Below are positions 16,954-24,164 of a stretch of DNA of 35,771 nucleotides, one piece after another. How positions within the stretch are numbered: position 1 is the first letter of the stretch; each line of letters starts with the position of its first letter. The DNA comes from Aquimarina litoralis (GTDB lineage Bacteria > Bacteroidota > Bacteroidia > Flavobacteriales > Flavobacteriaceae): assembly GCF_019295435.1 (NCBI RefSeq), contig NZ_WEKL01000002.1, forward strand, positions 135,867 through 171,637, given 5' to 3'. The notes beneath the pieces are model-generated. The model did not search any database. It had not been told where the DNA came from and was given only the letters and a program-made list of their open reading frames with translations. Position numbers and translations under genes: made by a program.

Positions 16954-17772
16954 CTAAACGACCAACAACTCTTGTCTAAAAGCATCTTCTTCATCCGATT
17001 CAATACCTAAAGCATCATAGATATATTTAAATGTGGAAAGGATTTCAGGTTTTCCATCTACAATGGCAACATCATGCTCGAAGTGCGCACTCGGTTTCCC
17101 ATCTGCAGTAAGGATTGTCCAGCCATCTCTCAATTGTTTGATACGCTGCGTTCCCATATTGATCATAGGTTCTATAGCGACTACCATTCCTTCCACAAAC
17201 TTTTTTCCTCTTCCTCGCCTTCCATAATTCGGCATTTCTGGATCTTCGTGCATTTTACGTCCCAATCCATGTCCTACAAGCTCTCTTACCACGCCATAAC
17301 CTGCTTCTTCAGTATATTTTTGGATGGCATATCCAACATCACCAACACGTTTCCCGATTCTTAATTCGGCAATACCTTTATATAAAGATTCTTTGGTGAT
17401 TTTTAATAATTGTGCTACTTCAGGTGCTATTTCTCCAACAGGAAAAGTGTACGCATGATCTCCATAGAATTCATTTTTAATAGCTCCACAATCGATCGAA
17501 ATAATATCGCCTTCTTCTAATGGAGTATTATTAGGAATACCATGAACCACCTGTGCATTGGGACTCATACATAAAGTATTAGGGAAATCGTATAACCCTA
17601 AAAATCCTGGAATCGCTCCATGATCCCTTATAAATTCTTCAGCTAATTTGTCTAATTGTAAAGTAGTAACTCCTGGTTTTACTTCTGTTGCAAGCATGCC
17701 AAGTGTTTTAGATACAATTAGAGCACTCTCGCGCATTAGCTCAATTTCTTCACGTGATTTAGTAATGATCAT
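16954..17772 (-). CDS. map: Methionine aminopeptidase, type I
   Basis: The enzyme removes the initiator methionine from new proteins in the cytoplasm. The metal ligands of the family are present: D94 (SIDCGAI), D105 (GDHAYTF), H168 (GHGLGRKMHEDP), E201 (VVAIEPMI) and E232 (HFEHDVAI), with H77 in VVHGIPN. Length 272 is slightly longer than E. coli MAP (264). The ATG at 17772 (MIITKSREEIELM) is chosen over a longer TTG-started frame to 17796 because the probable transcription start lies between them. It is a single housekeeping gene, transcribed away from the lipoprotein gene at 18094. Confidence 0.96.
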   Translation of the reverse strand: MIITKSREEIELMRESALIVSKTLGMLATEVKPGVTTLQLDKLAEEFIRDHGAIPGFLGLYDFPNTLCMSPNAQVVHGIPNNTPLEEGDIISIDCGAIKNEFYGDHAYTFPVGEIAPEVAQLLKITKESLYKGIAELRIGKRVGDVGYAIQKYTEEAGYGVVRELVGHGLGRKMHEDPEMPNYGRRGRGKKFVEGMVVAIEPMINMGTQRIKQLRDGWTILTADGKPSAHFEHDVAIVDGKPEILSTFKYIYDALGIESDEEDAFRQELLVV

Positions 17773-17793
17773 AGTAATCCTTGTTAGGGAAGG

Positions 17794-17801
17794 CAAATTT
17801 A
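17794..17801 (-). promoter_or_regulatory. map: Promoter -7 element of map
   Basis: On the minus strand TAAATTTG matches the -7 consensus exactly, giving a predicted leader of about 15 bases before the ATG at 17772. It also rules against the upstream TTG start at 17796. Confidence 0.65.
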
Positions 17802-18093
17802 CAAAGAATATTAAGATTCAGTCGATTGATTAAGTTTTAATCTATTAGAATAGATTTTTATGGATATAAATATTGATATGAATGTAATTAAAATGACGAA
17901 ATGAATCGGAATGGGATTATTAGTTAAACTTTTTTTGAAAAAAAATATCATCTTAAAACCCCTGTTATTTCAGGGTTTTTGGAGGAAATGGTTTAAGAAG
18001 ATGAAAAAAAATAAAAAAATTACGCAGCGTTTTTGAGTTTTCAGGTTTTAGTAATAGAAAACCCATTATAAAATTCATTAAAAAAAGTAAACC
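17802..18093. other. Divergent region with terminator-like hairpin
   Basis: This stretch lies between map (-) and the lipoprotein gene (+). At 17955-17980 AAAACCCCTG-TTATTT-CAGGGTTTTT forms a short GC-rich hairpin with a T run on the plus strand, followed at once by GGAGGA (17981-17986). A very short frame, ATG 18001 to TGA 18036 (11 codons, MKKNKKITQRF), follows. These could be a leader/attenuator, the end of a small RNA, or chance. No larger gene fits. Confidence 0.4.
18015..18034 (+). promoter_or_regulatory. Putative ECF-type promoter motif, copy 1
   Basis: The segment AAAAATTACGCAGCGTTTTT ends about 60 bases before the lipoprotein ATG. A closely similar segment on the minus strand (21322-21307) lies at a similar distance before the ECF sigma gene. 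It is followed by GAGTTTTCAG, compared with GATTCTCAG after the other copy. The role is inferred. Confidence 0.4.
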
Positions 18094-18951
18094 ATGAAAA
18101 AATTATTGATTTGTACAGTAGCTTTAGGATTAATGGCAAGTTGTGCCGTAGAAGATGTGAATGATAATGTATCTATCCAGAATTCAGATAAGGAAAATTT
18201 TGAAATGTTTAATAGCTTAGACGGAGCTATGGATGGTTTTGATTTAATTTCTGAAAAGGCTTTTAATGAAGTTCAAAGTTCTTCCAAAAGCTCTTCAAGT
18301 AGTTGCGCTTCACTTGAATTATTGATTCCATATAATGAAAATCCTATTCCAGGATTTGAGAATTATGATTATTACAGTAAAATGATTTTGAATTATACTG
18401 AAGAACAATGTCAGTTTGATGATTGGACAGGTAGACTAGAATATTATGTTGCAGGAGTGTTTCAGGAGCAATGGAAAGATTCTACTGTTTTTAAAAATGT
18501 AAGAGGCGACGAAGGTTATGTTTTTGATGGTTATAGGGTAGCTGAGCAAAATGCTGAGTTAAGTACAGAAACTACAAAGGTTTTTGATGTAATTATTGAT
18601 GGTGTAATTACAGAACCTGATGGAGATTCGTATCGTTATACAGCGAATAGAAACTTTACATTCGAAAATAGATTTACTCCAGATGAAGTTATCACTTTAG
18701 AAGAGTCTTCTTTAGTAGAAGGTATTACACAAACTTACTTTATGAGATCTGAATCTGTTGCAGGAAATCCGCTGGTATATAAAGTTGCTTGTTTTAATAG
18801 GTTTAATTTTTTAAAATATCCAGTGCAAGGAGCATTAGATTTCTCTAGTAGTTTTGGGGTTAATTTCAATATCGATTTTGGAGATGGTTCTTGTGATAAA
18901 GAAGTAGTTCTTACTGGTAATGATGGAGAATCTATTGTTTTTGATTTATAA
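18094..18951 (+). CDS. Uncharacterised lipoprotein
   Basis: A lipoprotein signal peptide (MKKLLICTVALGLMASC, lipidated Cys17) is followed by an acidic region and a serine-rich stretch (VQSSSKSSSSSC), then about 200 residues of predicted beta structure: SKMILNYTEEQCQFDDWTGR, VAGVFQEQWKDSTVFKNVRG, IDGVITEPDGDSYRYTANR and a last domain VQGALDFSSSFGVNFNIDFGDGSCDKEVVLTGNDG (all abridged). The C-terminal part with DFGDGSCD...VxLTG is a pattern common in Bacteroidetes lipoproteins of unknown function. Four cysteines in the mature part could form disulfides. No enzyme motif is seen. It may be controlled by the ECF sigma factor at 20682-21254 through the shared upstream motif (inference). Confidence 0.82.
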   Translation: MKKLLICTVALGLMASCAVEDVNDNVSIQNSDKENFEMFNSLDGAMDGFDLISEKAFNEVQSSSKSSSSSCASLELLIPYNENPIPGFENYDYYSKMILNYTEEQCQFDDWTGRLEYYVAGVFQEQWKDSTVFKNVRGDEGYVFDGYRVAEQNAELSTETTKVFDVIIDGVITEPDGDSYRYTANRNFTFENRFTPDEVITLEESSLVEGITQTYFMRSESVAGNPLVYKVACFNRFNFLKYPVQGALDFSSSFGVNFNIDFGDGSCDKEVVLTGNDGESIVFDL

Positions 18952-18971
18952 TAGATAGTTTAGTTAAATGT

Positions 18972-19008
18972 AAAAACTGCTGGAACTATTAGTTTCAAGC
19001 AGTTTTTT
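18972..19008. terminator. Intrinsic terminator after the lipoprotein gene
   Basis: The arms AAAAACTGCT and AGCAGTTTTT pair over 10 bp, closing a 16-base internal region with some further pairing, followed by TTAT. It lies between convergent genes and may act in both directions. Confidence 0.8.
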
Positions 19009-19048
19009 ATGTTTTAATATATAGACTTTAAATACCTAAAGCTTTAAA

Positions 19049-19528
19049 TTAATTATTAGATATTCTTATATCTTTCTCCATATAGTCTTTAAGAATATCT
19101 CTATCAGTTTTATTCTTTAGTATTAATAAGTCATTATCCTTATGGGTTTTATATCTCATCAAGAACTTATTTTTTCCACTACGATTTAGAGGAATATATT
19201 CGAATCGAGCAGTATCGAATGTATCTGCTATTAATACCACCGAACGGGTTTGGCCAAGTATTTTTTTTACTTGTAAGATACTTCCATTATCCTCGTTGAT
19301 TTGTATCTCTGTATAATAAATCCAGGCAGCAAATCTATACATAGTATATCCTATTGTGGTAAGTATAGCTATAATCAATCCAGCCAATAGTCCGGTAAAA
19401 TATACTAGGAAAAAGAAGGAGCTAAATGACCAGACAAGAAGCTCTTTCCATTTTATAGGAGTTCTGCTACTTATGACATGAATACTTTTCTTTTTGGATA
19501 TAAAGAAATAATCTTCTTTTTCGTTCAA
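19049..19528 (-). CDS. Small membrane protein, possible PH-like domain
   Basis: The 159-residue protein has two adjacent hydrophobic segments (about residues 30-51 and 52-70: LLVWSFSSFFFLVYFTGLLA and GLIIAILTTIGYTMYRFAAW) followed by a soluble part with strands YTEIQINEDNGSILQVKKIL, SVVLIADTFDTARFEYIPL and KFLMRYKTHKDNDLLILKN. A hairpin of two helices followed by such strands resembles bacterial PH-like (YcxB/bPH) membrane proteins, but the match is weak. It follows the fecR-like gene by 35 bases on the same strand, and a -7 element in that gap suggests an additional promoter. It may be a third component of the sigma/anti-sigma locus. Confidence 0.72.
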   Translation of the reverse strand: MNEKEDYFFISKKKSIHVISSRTPIKWKELLVWSFSSFFFLVYFTGLLAGLIIAILTTIGYTMYRFAAWIYYTEIQINEDNGSILQVKKILGQTRSVVLIADTFDTARFEYIPLNRSGKNKFLMRYKTHKDNDLLILKNKTDRDILKDYMEKDIRISNN

Positions 19529-19550
19529 TAGGATATATTATTTAAAGTGT

Positions 19551-19558
19551 CAAAGGTA
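19551..19558 (-). promoter_or_regulatory. Possible internal promoter -7 element
   Basis: On the minus strand TACCTTTG matches TAnnTTTG in the short gap between the fecR-like gene and the membrane protein gene, 23 bases before the latter's ATG. No -33 element is evident. Confidence 0.4.
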
Positions 19559-19563
19559 TAAAG

Positions 19564-20661
19564 TTATTGGCAACCTTTACCTGTTATCACAAATATATCT
19601 TCTTCTTTGGATAACTGTAACTTTAAAGAAGTTGTTAGCTTTTTCAGAATTCGTGGAATATTGGCATTGTCGAAAGAGCCAGAATATTTACAGTTCAGGA
19701 TATCACGATTTTTAAGTATAATTTTAGCGTCGTAATTATCTCCTAAATCCTGAATAACCTGATTCACTAAAGTGTTATTATAATGAAGTTTTTTGGTTTT
19801 CCAAGCGAATTGATTTGGAGCTCTTTGTAGTAAGGAAATTCCGTTTTTATCTACTTTTAAACTTTCTCCAGGTGTTAATTCTTTTACTGTTTTAGAATTG
19901 TTGTCCACAACTTTTGCAGATCCTTGAATTAATGTCATAATATCTGCACTCGAATCTGAATGGATTGCAAATGAGTTACCAGAAACTTGTACTTTACAAT
20001 GTTTCCCGAAAATGATAAATGGTTGGCTGCTGTTATCTTTTACATTGAAAAACACAGTACCATTAATATCAGCTCTACGGAATCCTTGTTTTGTAGCTGT
20101 GAAATTTACTTTACTGTTTTTTCTTACTACGATTGTACTAGAATCGGGTAATTGATTATACTTAGTTTTTTTTGTAGAGGCATATTTGTTTGATGCGGTA
20201 TAGGTAACCGTAATTACTCCTTTTTCAATAATTTCATCTTCTGGTGCTAGAGTTGTTACATCTATCTTCTTAGAGGTTTGGTTTTCTTTATTAGAAATAG
20301 TACTAAGAGATGAAGGTTTTGTAATGGTATCTTTGTTAGTTAGATTTTTCTTTTCTTTTTTATTAATTATTGAATCCGTTACAATAGGAGTAGAGGTGTT
20401 TTCTTCTTTTTGGATTTGAATTTCGGTCGTGGATTCTTTTTGTTTAGAAGGTTTAATATTTTTAAAATAATATATGGTAAAGACACCAATGGACATCAAT
20501 AAGATAATTCCTGCAGCATACCAATAAAGCAAACTTTTGTCATCTGATTTTTCCTGAACGGCGTCAAAAATCAAGTCAAAATTATCCCCTGATGATGCTA
20601 CTGTATCATCTTTGAATTTTGATTGTAAAAGTTCTTTTAATAGATCCTTGTCCTGTTTCAT
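19564..20661 (-). CDS. FecR-family anti-sigma factor
   Basis: FecR proteins bind an ECF sigma factor with a cytoplasmic N-terminal part and sense a signal in the periplasm. Here a 42-residue cytoplasmic segment precedes one membrane helix (about 43-66, LLYWYAAGIILLMSIGVFTI), then a long Ser/Thr/Lys-rich linker (about 70-150), the FecR domain (VVRKNSKVNFTATKQGFRRA, VFFNVKDNSSQPFIIFGKHC, VQVSGNSFAIHSDSS, ELTPGESLKVDKNG) and a C-terminal DUF4974-type domain (YNNTLVNQVIQDLGDNYDAK, YSGSFDNANIPRILKKLTTS). The ATG at 20661 is used; the longer frame starts with TTG at 20688 inside the sigma gene. No SusC/TonB receptor gene is next to it, unlike most FecR loci of the phylum. Confidence 0.88.
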   Translation of the reverse strand: MKQDKDLLKELLQSKFKDDTVASSGDNFDLIFDAVQEKSDDKSLLYWYAAGIILLMSIGVFTIYYFKNIKPSKQKESTTEIQIQKEENTSTPIVTDSIINKKEKKNLTNKDTITKPSSLSTISNKENQTSKKIDVTTLAPEDEIIEKGVITVTYTASNKYASTKKTKYNQLPDSSTIVVRKNSKVNFTATKQGFRRADINGTVFFNVKDNSSQPFIIFGKHCKVQVSGNSFAIHSDSSADIMTLIQGSAKVVDNNSKTVKELTPGESLKVDKNGISLLQRAPNQFAWKTKKLHYNNTLVNQVIQDLGDNYDAKIILKNRDILNCKYSGSFDNANIPRILKKLTTSLKLQLSKEEDIFVITGKGCQ

Positions 20662-20681
20662 TTTATTTTCTTTAGAGCTAA

Positions 20682-21254
20682 CTAGCAATTGTTTTTATAG
20701 ATTCCTAATGCTCTCATATTTTCCAGAAGCTTTTTTCTAGCTCTTGTATAGTTTGATCTAGAAGTACTTTCTTTAATTTTTAATATTTTTCCGATTTCTT
20801 TATGTGAATATCCTTCGATCGCATACAGGTTTAATACATATCTGTATTGCTCCGGTAAATCATTAATTAGAGTTCTAAGCTTTTCCGTAGATAATTGCTT
20901 TGCTAATTCTTGTTGCTCTATTTCATTTAATTCAGAGGTTTCATTTTCTTCAATTAGTTCAGAGTTATCTATAAGCACTCTTTTTTTTCTTTGATGCCAA
21001 TGATCAATTGCACAATTAACTACTATTCTTTCAATCCAGCTTCCTAATGTACCTTTATCCTTATACTTTTTGATATTCTTAAATACCTTAATAAATGCTT
21101 CTTGTACAATATCTTCTGCATCCGATCTATTGTTACAATAGCGTAGACTTACCGCAAGCATTCTCGGCATAAAACTGTTATATATTTTTTCCATGGCATT
21201 CCGGTCATTCTTTTTACAAGCTTTGACCAGTTTGCCTTGTTCTTCTTTATTCAT
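20682..21254 (-). CDS. ECF sigma factor paired with FecR-like anti-sigma
   Basis: The 190-residue protein shows region 2 (YNSFMPRMLAVSLRYCNNRS, DAEDIVQEAFIKVFKNI, GTLGSWIERIVVNCAIDHWH) and region 4 (LINDLPEQYRYVLNLYAIEG, YSHKEIGKILKIKESTSRSN, YTRARKKLLENM). This is a standard sigma-70 ECF protein. The stop is 20 bases before the anti-sigma ATG, so the two are an operon. Upstream on the same strand are two copies of an AAAATTACAC(GC)AGC motif, suggesting autoregulation (inference). The adaptor signal and regulon are unknown. Confidence 0.93.
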   Translation of the reverse strand: MNKEEQGKLVKACKKNDRNAMEKIYNSFMPRMLAVSLRYCNNRSDAEDIVQEAFIKVFKNIKKYKDKGTLGSWIERIVVNCAIDHWHQRKKRVLIDNSELIEENETSELNEIEQQELAKQLSTEKLRTLINDLPEQYRYVLNLYAIEGYSHKEIGKILKIKESTSRSNYTRARKKLLENMRALGIYKNNC

Positions 21255-21306
21255 GAATAAGGGTTAGTGCTTACTCTCATAAAATACAACTGAGAATCTA
21301 GGATTT

Positions 21307-21322
21307 CGCTGCGTGTAATTTT
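21307..21322 (-). promoter_or_regulatory. Putative ECF-type promoter motif, copy 2
   Basis: On the minus strand AAAATTACACGCAGCG lies 53 bases before the sigma ATG and matches copy 1 (18015-18034) except for an extra AC. It is followed by GATTCTCAG after eight bases. Confidence 0.4.
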
Positions 21323-21460
21323 AATAAATTTTATATTGTTATGTTAAAGATACTAAAATGAAGGTTTTAGTAATAATGTTGAATTTCACTCATCATACAT
21401 AAACTGCATTTTAACTTTTTTCAAGAAGTACTGATCGAAAAAATTAATTCTAACGGGAAA

Positions 21461-21474
21461 TGCTGTGTAATTTT
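21461..21474 (-). promoter_or_regulatory. Putative motif, copy 3 (degenerate)
   Basis: On the minus strand AAAATTACACAGCA resembles copy 2 with the GC pair missing; it lies about 150 bases further upstream of the sigma gene. Confidence 0.25.
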
Positions 21475-21501
21475 AGGATATAAATCAAAAATAATTTAGT
21501 T

Positions 21502-21600
21502 ATGAAGTATTTTTACCCTTTTTTTCAAATGAGTTTTAAATTTTGTTCAAACTTTATCAGTGACCTTGCACAAGGATCTGCCTATGCACTAAGAAGATAA
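21502..21600 (+). CDS. Possible 32-residue small protein
   Basis: An ATG-to-TAA frame encodes MKYFYPFFQMSFKFCSNFIS followed by DLAQGSAYALRR. It has an aromatic N-terminal half and a basic end, and it is followed 63 bases later by a hairpin with a T run on the same strand. There is no clear promoter or Shine-Dalgarno sequence, and no family is recognised. It may be chance. Confidence 0.2.
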   Translation: MKYFYPFFQMSFKFCSNFISDLAQGSAYALRR

Positions 21601-21663
21601 ATACAATATTAATTTTAAAATAGAAGAAGATGTATTTTATCTTAAATAAGAAGAGTACTAGTA

Positions 21664-21706
21664 TATAAAGATGAGTTCTTATAAAAAACTCATCTTTATA
21701 TTTTTT
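21664..21706. terminator. Intrinsic terminator downstream of gpmI
   Basis: A perfect 14-bp stem (TATAAAGATGAGTT / AACTCATCTTTATA) with a 9-base loop starts 11 bases beyond the gpmI stop. The T run (TTTTTT) follows the hairpin on the plus strand, while the minus-strand tail is poorer in T. It may therefore serve gpmI, a plus-strand transcript, or both. Confidence 0.75.
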
Positions 21707-21711
21707 ATTTC

Positions 21712-23232
21712 TTATTTTACTAGAAGAGATTTTTGTGTCATCGCATCTGGTTGATTGACTCCAATCAAATCTAAGATTGTTGGTGCAATATCCCCTAAGA
21801 CACCATCTTGCACCTTAATTTCTTCATTATCGATCAATATCATTGGAACTGGATTAGTGGTATGAGCTGTGTGTGGAGAGCCATCAGGATTAATCATCGT
21901 TTCACAATTACCGTGATCTGCAATCAAAATGGTAGTATACCCATTTTCTAATCCATTAGTCACCACATCTTTTACACAATTGTCTACAGCTTCACAAGCC
22001 TTTATAGCTGCTTCCATTACACCTGTATGTCCTACCATATCGCCATTAGCAAAATTTAAACATACAAAATCAGTTTCACCTTTTTGTAGTTCTGGTACCA
22101 ATGCATCTCTTAATTCATAAGCACTCATTTCTGGTTTCAGGTCATAGGTGGCAACTTTAGGAGAATTTCTAAGAATTCTAGACTCTCCTTCAAAAGGTTC
22201 TTCCTGTCCACCAGAGAAGAAAAATGTTACATGAGGATACTTTTCTGTTTCCGCAATTCGAATTTGTTTTTTACCAGCTTTAGAAAGCACTTCTCCTAAT
22301 GTCTCTGTAATATTATCCTTATCATAAATTATTTTAATCCCTTTAAAATTCTCATCATAATTTGTCATTGTCACATAATACAATGGTAATTTTTTGGTAT
22401 TATATTCTGGCATATCAGATTGAGATAGCATTTCAGTAAGTTCTCTTCCTCGATCCGTTCTAAAATTGAAGAATATAACAACGTCATCTTCCTTAATCGT
22501 AGCTACAGGAGTATCATTTTCTACAATTACAATTGGTTTTATGAACTCGTCAGTAATATCTTCATCATAGTTTTTTTGAATACTTTCTACAATGTTAGAA
22601 GAAGAAGTTCCTTCACCATTCACTACTAGGTCATATGCTAGTTGCACACGTTCCCATCTTTTATCTCTATCCATCGCATAATACCGACCTACTACGGATG
22701 CAAGTTTACCAGTAGTTTGATCCATATAATTTTGAATGTTTTTGATGTGATCAATTCCTGATTTTGGATCCACATCACGACCATCAGTAAATGCGTGTAA
22801 ATATATATTGTCTAGCCCTTTATCTTTAGCAACATCTAATAATCCTTTTATATGGTTTATATGAGAATGAACACCTCCATCACTAACTAATCCTAATAAA
22901 TGAATGTCTTTATTGTTATCCTTTGCATAATTCAATGCGTCAATCAGTGTAGATTCATCTTTAAGGGTATTATTTTGAATAGCCATATTGATTTTGGCTA
23001 AATCTTGATATACGATTCTTCCGGCACCTAAATTCATATGACCGACTTCGCTATTCCCCATTTGTCCATCTGGTAATCCTACATGAAGGCCATCAGTACG
23101 TAAAGCTGCATTTGGATATTTTGTATACAAGCTGTCAATAAACGGCGTGTTAGCGTTATCAATTGCAGAAACTTTAGGATCTGGTGATGTTCCCCATCCA
23201 TCCAGAATCATTAAGATTACTTTTTTGTTCAT
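21712..23232 (-). CDS. gpmI: 2,3-bisphosphoglycerate-independent phosphoglycerate mutase
   Basis: The glycolytic enzyme interconverts 3- and 2-phosphoglycerate using two Mn2+ ions and a phosphoserine. The N-terminal MNKKVILMILDGWG carries the first metal Asp (D11), the catalytic serine is S61 in MGNSEVGHMNLG, the transferase domain shows HAFTDGRDVDP and GRYYAMDRDKRWERV, and the C-terminal metal site is seen in FANGDMVGHTG and LIADHGNCETM, with a final HTAHTTNPVPMIL. Length 506 is normal. The start at 23232 is chosen because the ORF extension to 23331 adds an unrelated 33 residues. It is a single gene with a terminator at its 3' end. Confidence 0.96.
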   Translation of the reverse strand: MNKKVILMILDGWGTSPDPKVSAIDNANTPFIDSLYTKYPNAALRTDGLHVGLPDGQMGNSEVGHMNLGAGRIVYQDLAKINMAIQNNTLKDESTLIDALNYAKDNNKDIHLLGLVSDGGVHSHINHIKGLLDVAKDKGLDNIYLHAFTDGRDVDPKSGIDHIKNIQNYMDQTTGKLASVVGRYYAMDRDKRWERVQLAYDLVVNGEGTSSSNIVESIQKNYDEDITDEFIKPIVIVENDTPVATIKEDDVVIFFNFRTDRGRELTEMLSQSDMPEYNTKKLPLYYVTMTNYDENFKGIKIIYDKDNITETLGEVLSKAGKKQIRIAETEKYPHVTFFFSGGQEEPFEGESRILRNSPKVATYDLKPEMSAYELRDALVPELQKGETDFVCLNFANGDMVGHTGVMEAAIKACEAVDNCVKDVVTNGLENGYTTILIADHGNCETMINPDGSPHTAHTTNPVPMILIDNEEIKVQDGVLGDIAPTILDLIGVNQPDAMTQKSLLVK

Positions 23233-23719
23233 TTCTCTTAAGATGATTTTTAATGTTTTGTGATTAAGGACTTTATAATTATTATCTACATAATCGATGG
23301 CTAATGTACAATATAGAATAGAAGTGCCCAAAATTTAAAGACCGTACAACCTTAGTTTTGGATGAGCGATATTTTGTTATTTGAAGATTTTTTTGAGGAA
23401 CTATTAACAGATGCTTTTCAATTTCTATTAAAATAGGTAATTCGTATAATTCAAAGGGTTTTGGTAATGATAATTTAATTCTTTTATGAGGGTAAAATAA
23501 AGATGTATGATGGAAAAGTATGCTACGAAAATCAGGTAATATTTGAATAATTCTAATTTTAAATATTCGTTATTTTTAAGTTAATATTTTAAATTATTAT
23601 TAAATTTTTAAGTTATTTTTTATGATTTTATCGTTAAATTAATTCTTGTAATTGTAGAGTACTTAAGTAAGGCTTAGAAACATCGAATTCATATACTAAC
23701 TTTAATAATTCACAACATT
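23233..23719. other. AT-rich intergenic region of 487 bases
   Basis: It separates gpmI (-) and the ankyrin gene (+). Very short ATG frames exist (for example 23362-23436, 24 codons, MSDILLFEDFFEELL...; and 23502-23549, 15 codons), but none has a recognisable family. A weak -7-like TAACTTTA (23697-23704) lies 15 bases before the ankyrin gene start. No RNA gene is seen. Confidence 0.5.
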
Positions 23720-24100
23720 ATGAGAACAACAATTTTGACAGTATTGATGATGATTTTTATCGGATCAATAAACTTTGCTAAAGAACTTCCAAGAGCTATT
23801 GATATTCAGGATTATGAGGTTGTTAACAACAAAATGGATCCTTTTTTTATGGCAGTCATTAAAGGTGATTTTGATACTGTAGTAAAAATGATAGAAGAGG
23901 GGAGTGATGTAAATTTAAGAATAGATGGAAAAACACCATTGATGTACGCTGCTCGCTATAACCGAGCTGATATTGTAAGATTATTAATAGGAAAGGGAGC
24001 ATATATTAGCGCTAAAGACAATAACGGTAATACAGCGATGAAGTTTGCTGAATCTGCAAATGCTCAGGAAGCTATTAAAGTTCTAAAAGAAATGTCTTAA
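23720..24100 (+). CDS. Exported ankyrin-repeat protein
   Basis: A signal peptide (MRTTILTVLMMIFIGSINFA|KEL) precedes a short spacer and about two and a half ankyrin repeats: DPFFMAVIKGDFDTVVKMIE EGSDVNLR (split), DGKTPLMYAARYNRADIVRL LIGKGAYISAK, and DNNGNTAMKFAESANAQEAI KVLKEM. The characteristic TPLMYAA and DVNLR/DNNGNTA positions are clear. At 126 residues it is a single small protein-binding domain, probably periplasmic. The partner is unknown. It is followed at once by a terminator shared with the convergent M48 gene. Confidence 0.9.
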   Translation: MRTTILTVLMMIFIGSINFAKELPRAIDIQDYEVVNNKMDPFFMAVIKGDFDTVVKMIEEGSDVNLRIDGKTPLMYAARYNRADIVRLLIGKGAYISAKDNNGNTAMKFAESANAQEAIKVLKEMS

Positions 24101-24128
24101 TTCTATAAACTTATATAACGATGGTATG

Positions 24129-24164
24129 AAAACTTCGATTAGACAAAAATCTAATCGAAGTTTT
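24129..24164. terminator. Bidirectional terminator between ankyrin and M48 genes
   Basis: AAAACTTCGATTAGA and TCTAATCGAAGTTTT pair over 15 bp with a 6-base loop (CAAAAA), followed by TTATTG. The right arm reaches the first base of the M48 stop codon (24164-24166). Confidence 0.88.

Larger units (their letters stand above)
21255..21711. other. Intergenic region of 457 bases upstream of the sigma gene
   Basis: AT-rich. It holds two minus-strand AAAATTACAC(GC)AGC motifs, a possible 32-codon frame on the plus strand (21502-21600) and a strong hairpin at 21664-21700. A short CCTTG-CA-CAAGG inverted repeat lies at 21564-21575 inside the small frame. Nothing else is recognised. Confidence 0.5.

Noticed and set aside
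20662..20688. Upstream TTG start giving nine more residues for the FecR protein
   Set aside because: It would overlap the sigma gene and is a rare start; the ATG at 20661 gives a normal FecR N-terminus.
23233..23331. N-terminal extension of gpmI by 33 residues
   Set aside because: GpmI proteins begin with the KVILMILDGWG-type segment, and the extension has no resemblance to the family.
23362..23436. A 24-codon frame (MSDILLFEDFFEELL...) as a small gene
   Set aside because: It has no promoter or terminator, no recognisable family, and frames of this length are expected by chance in AT-rich DNA.
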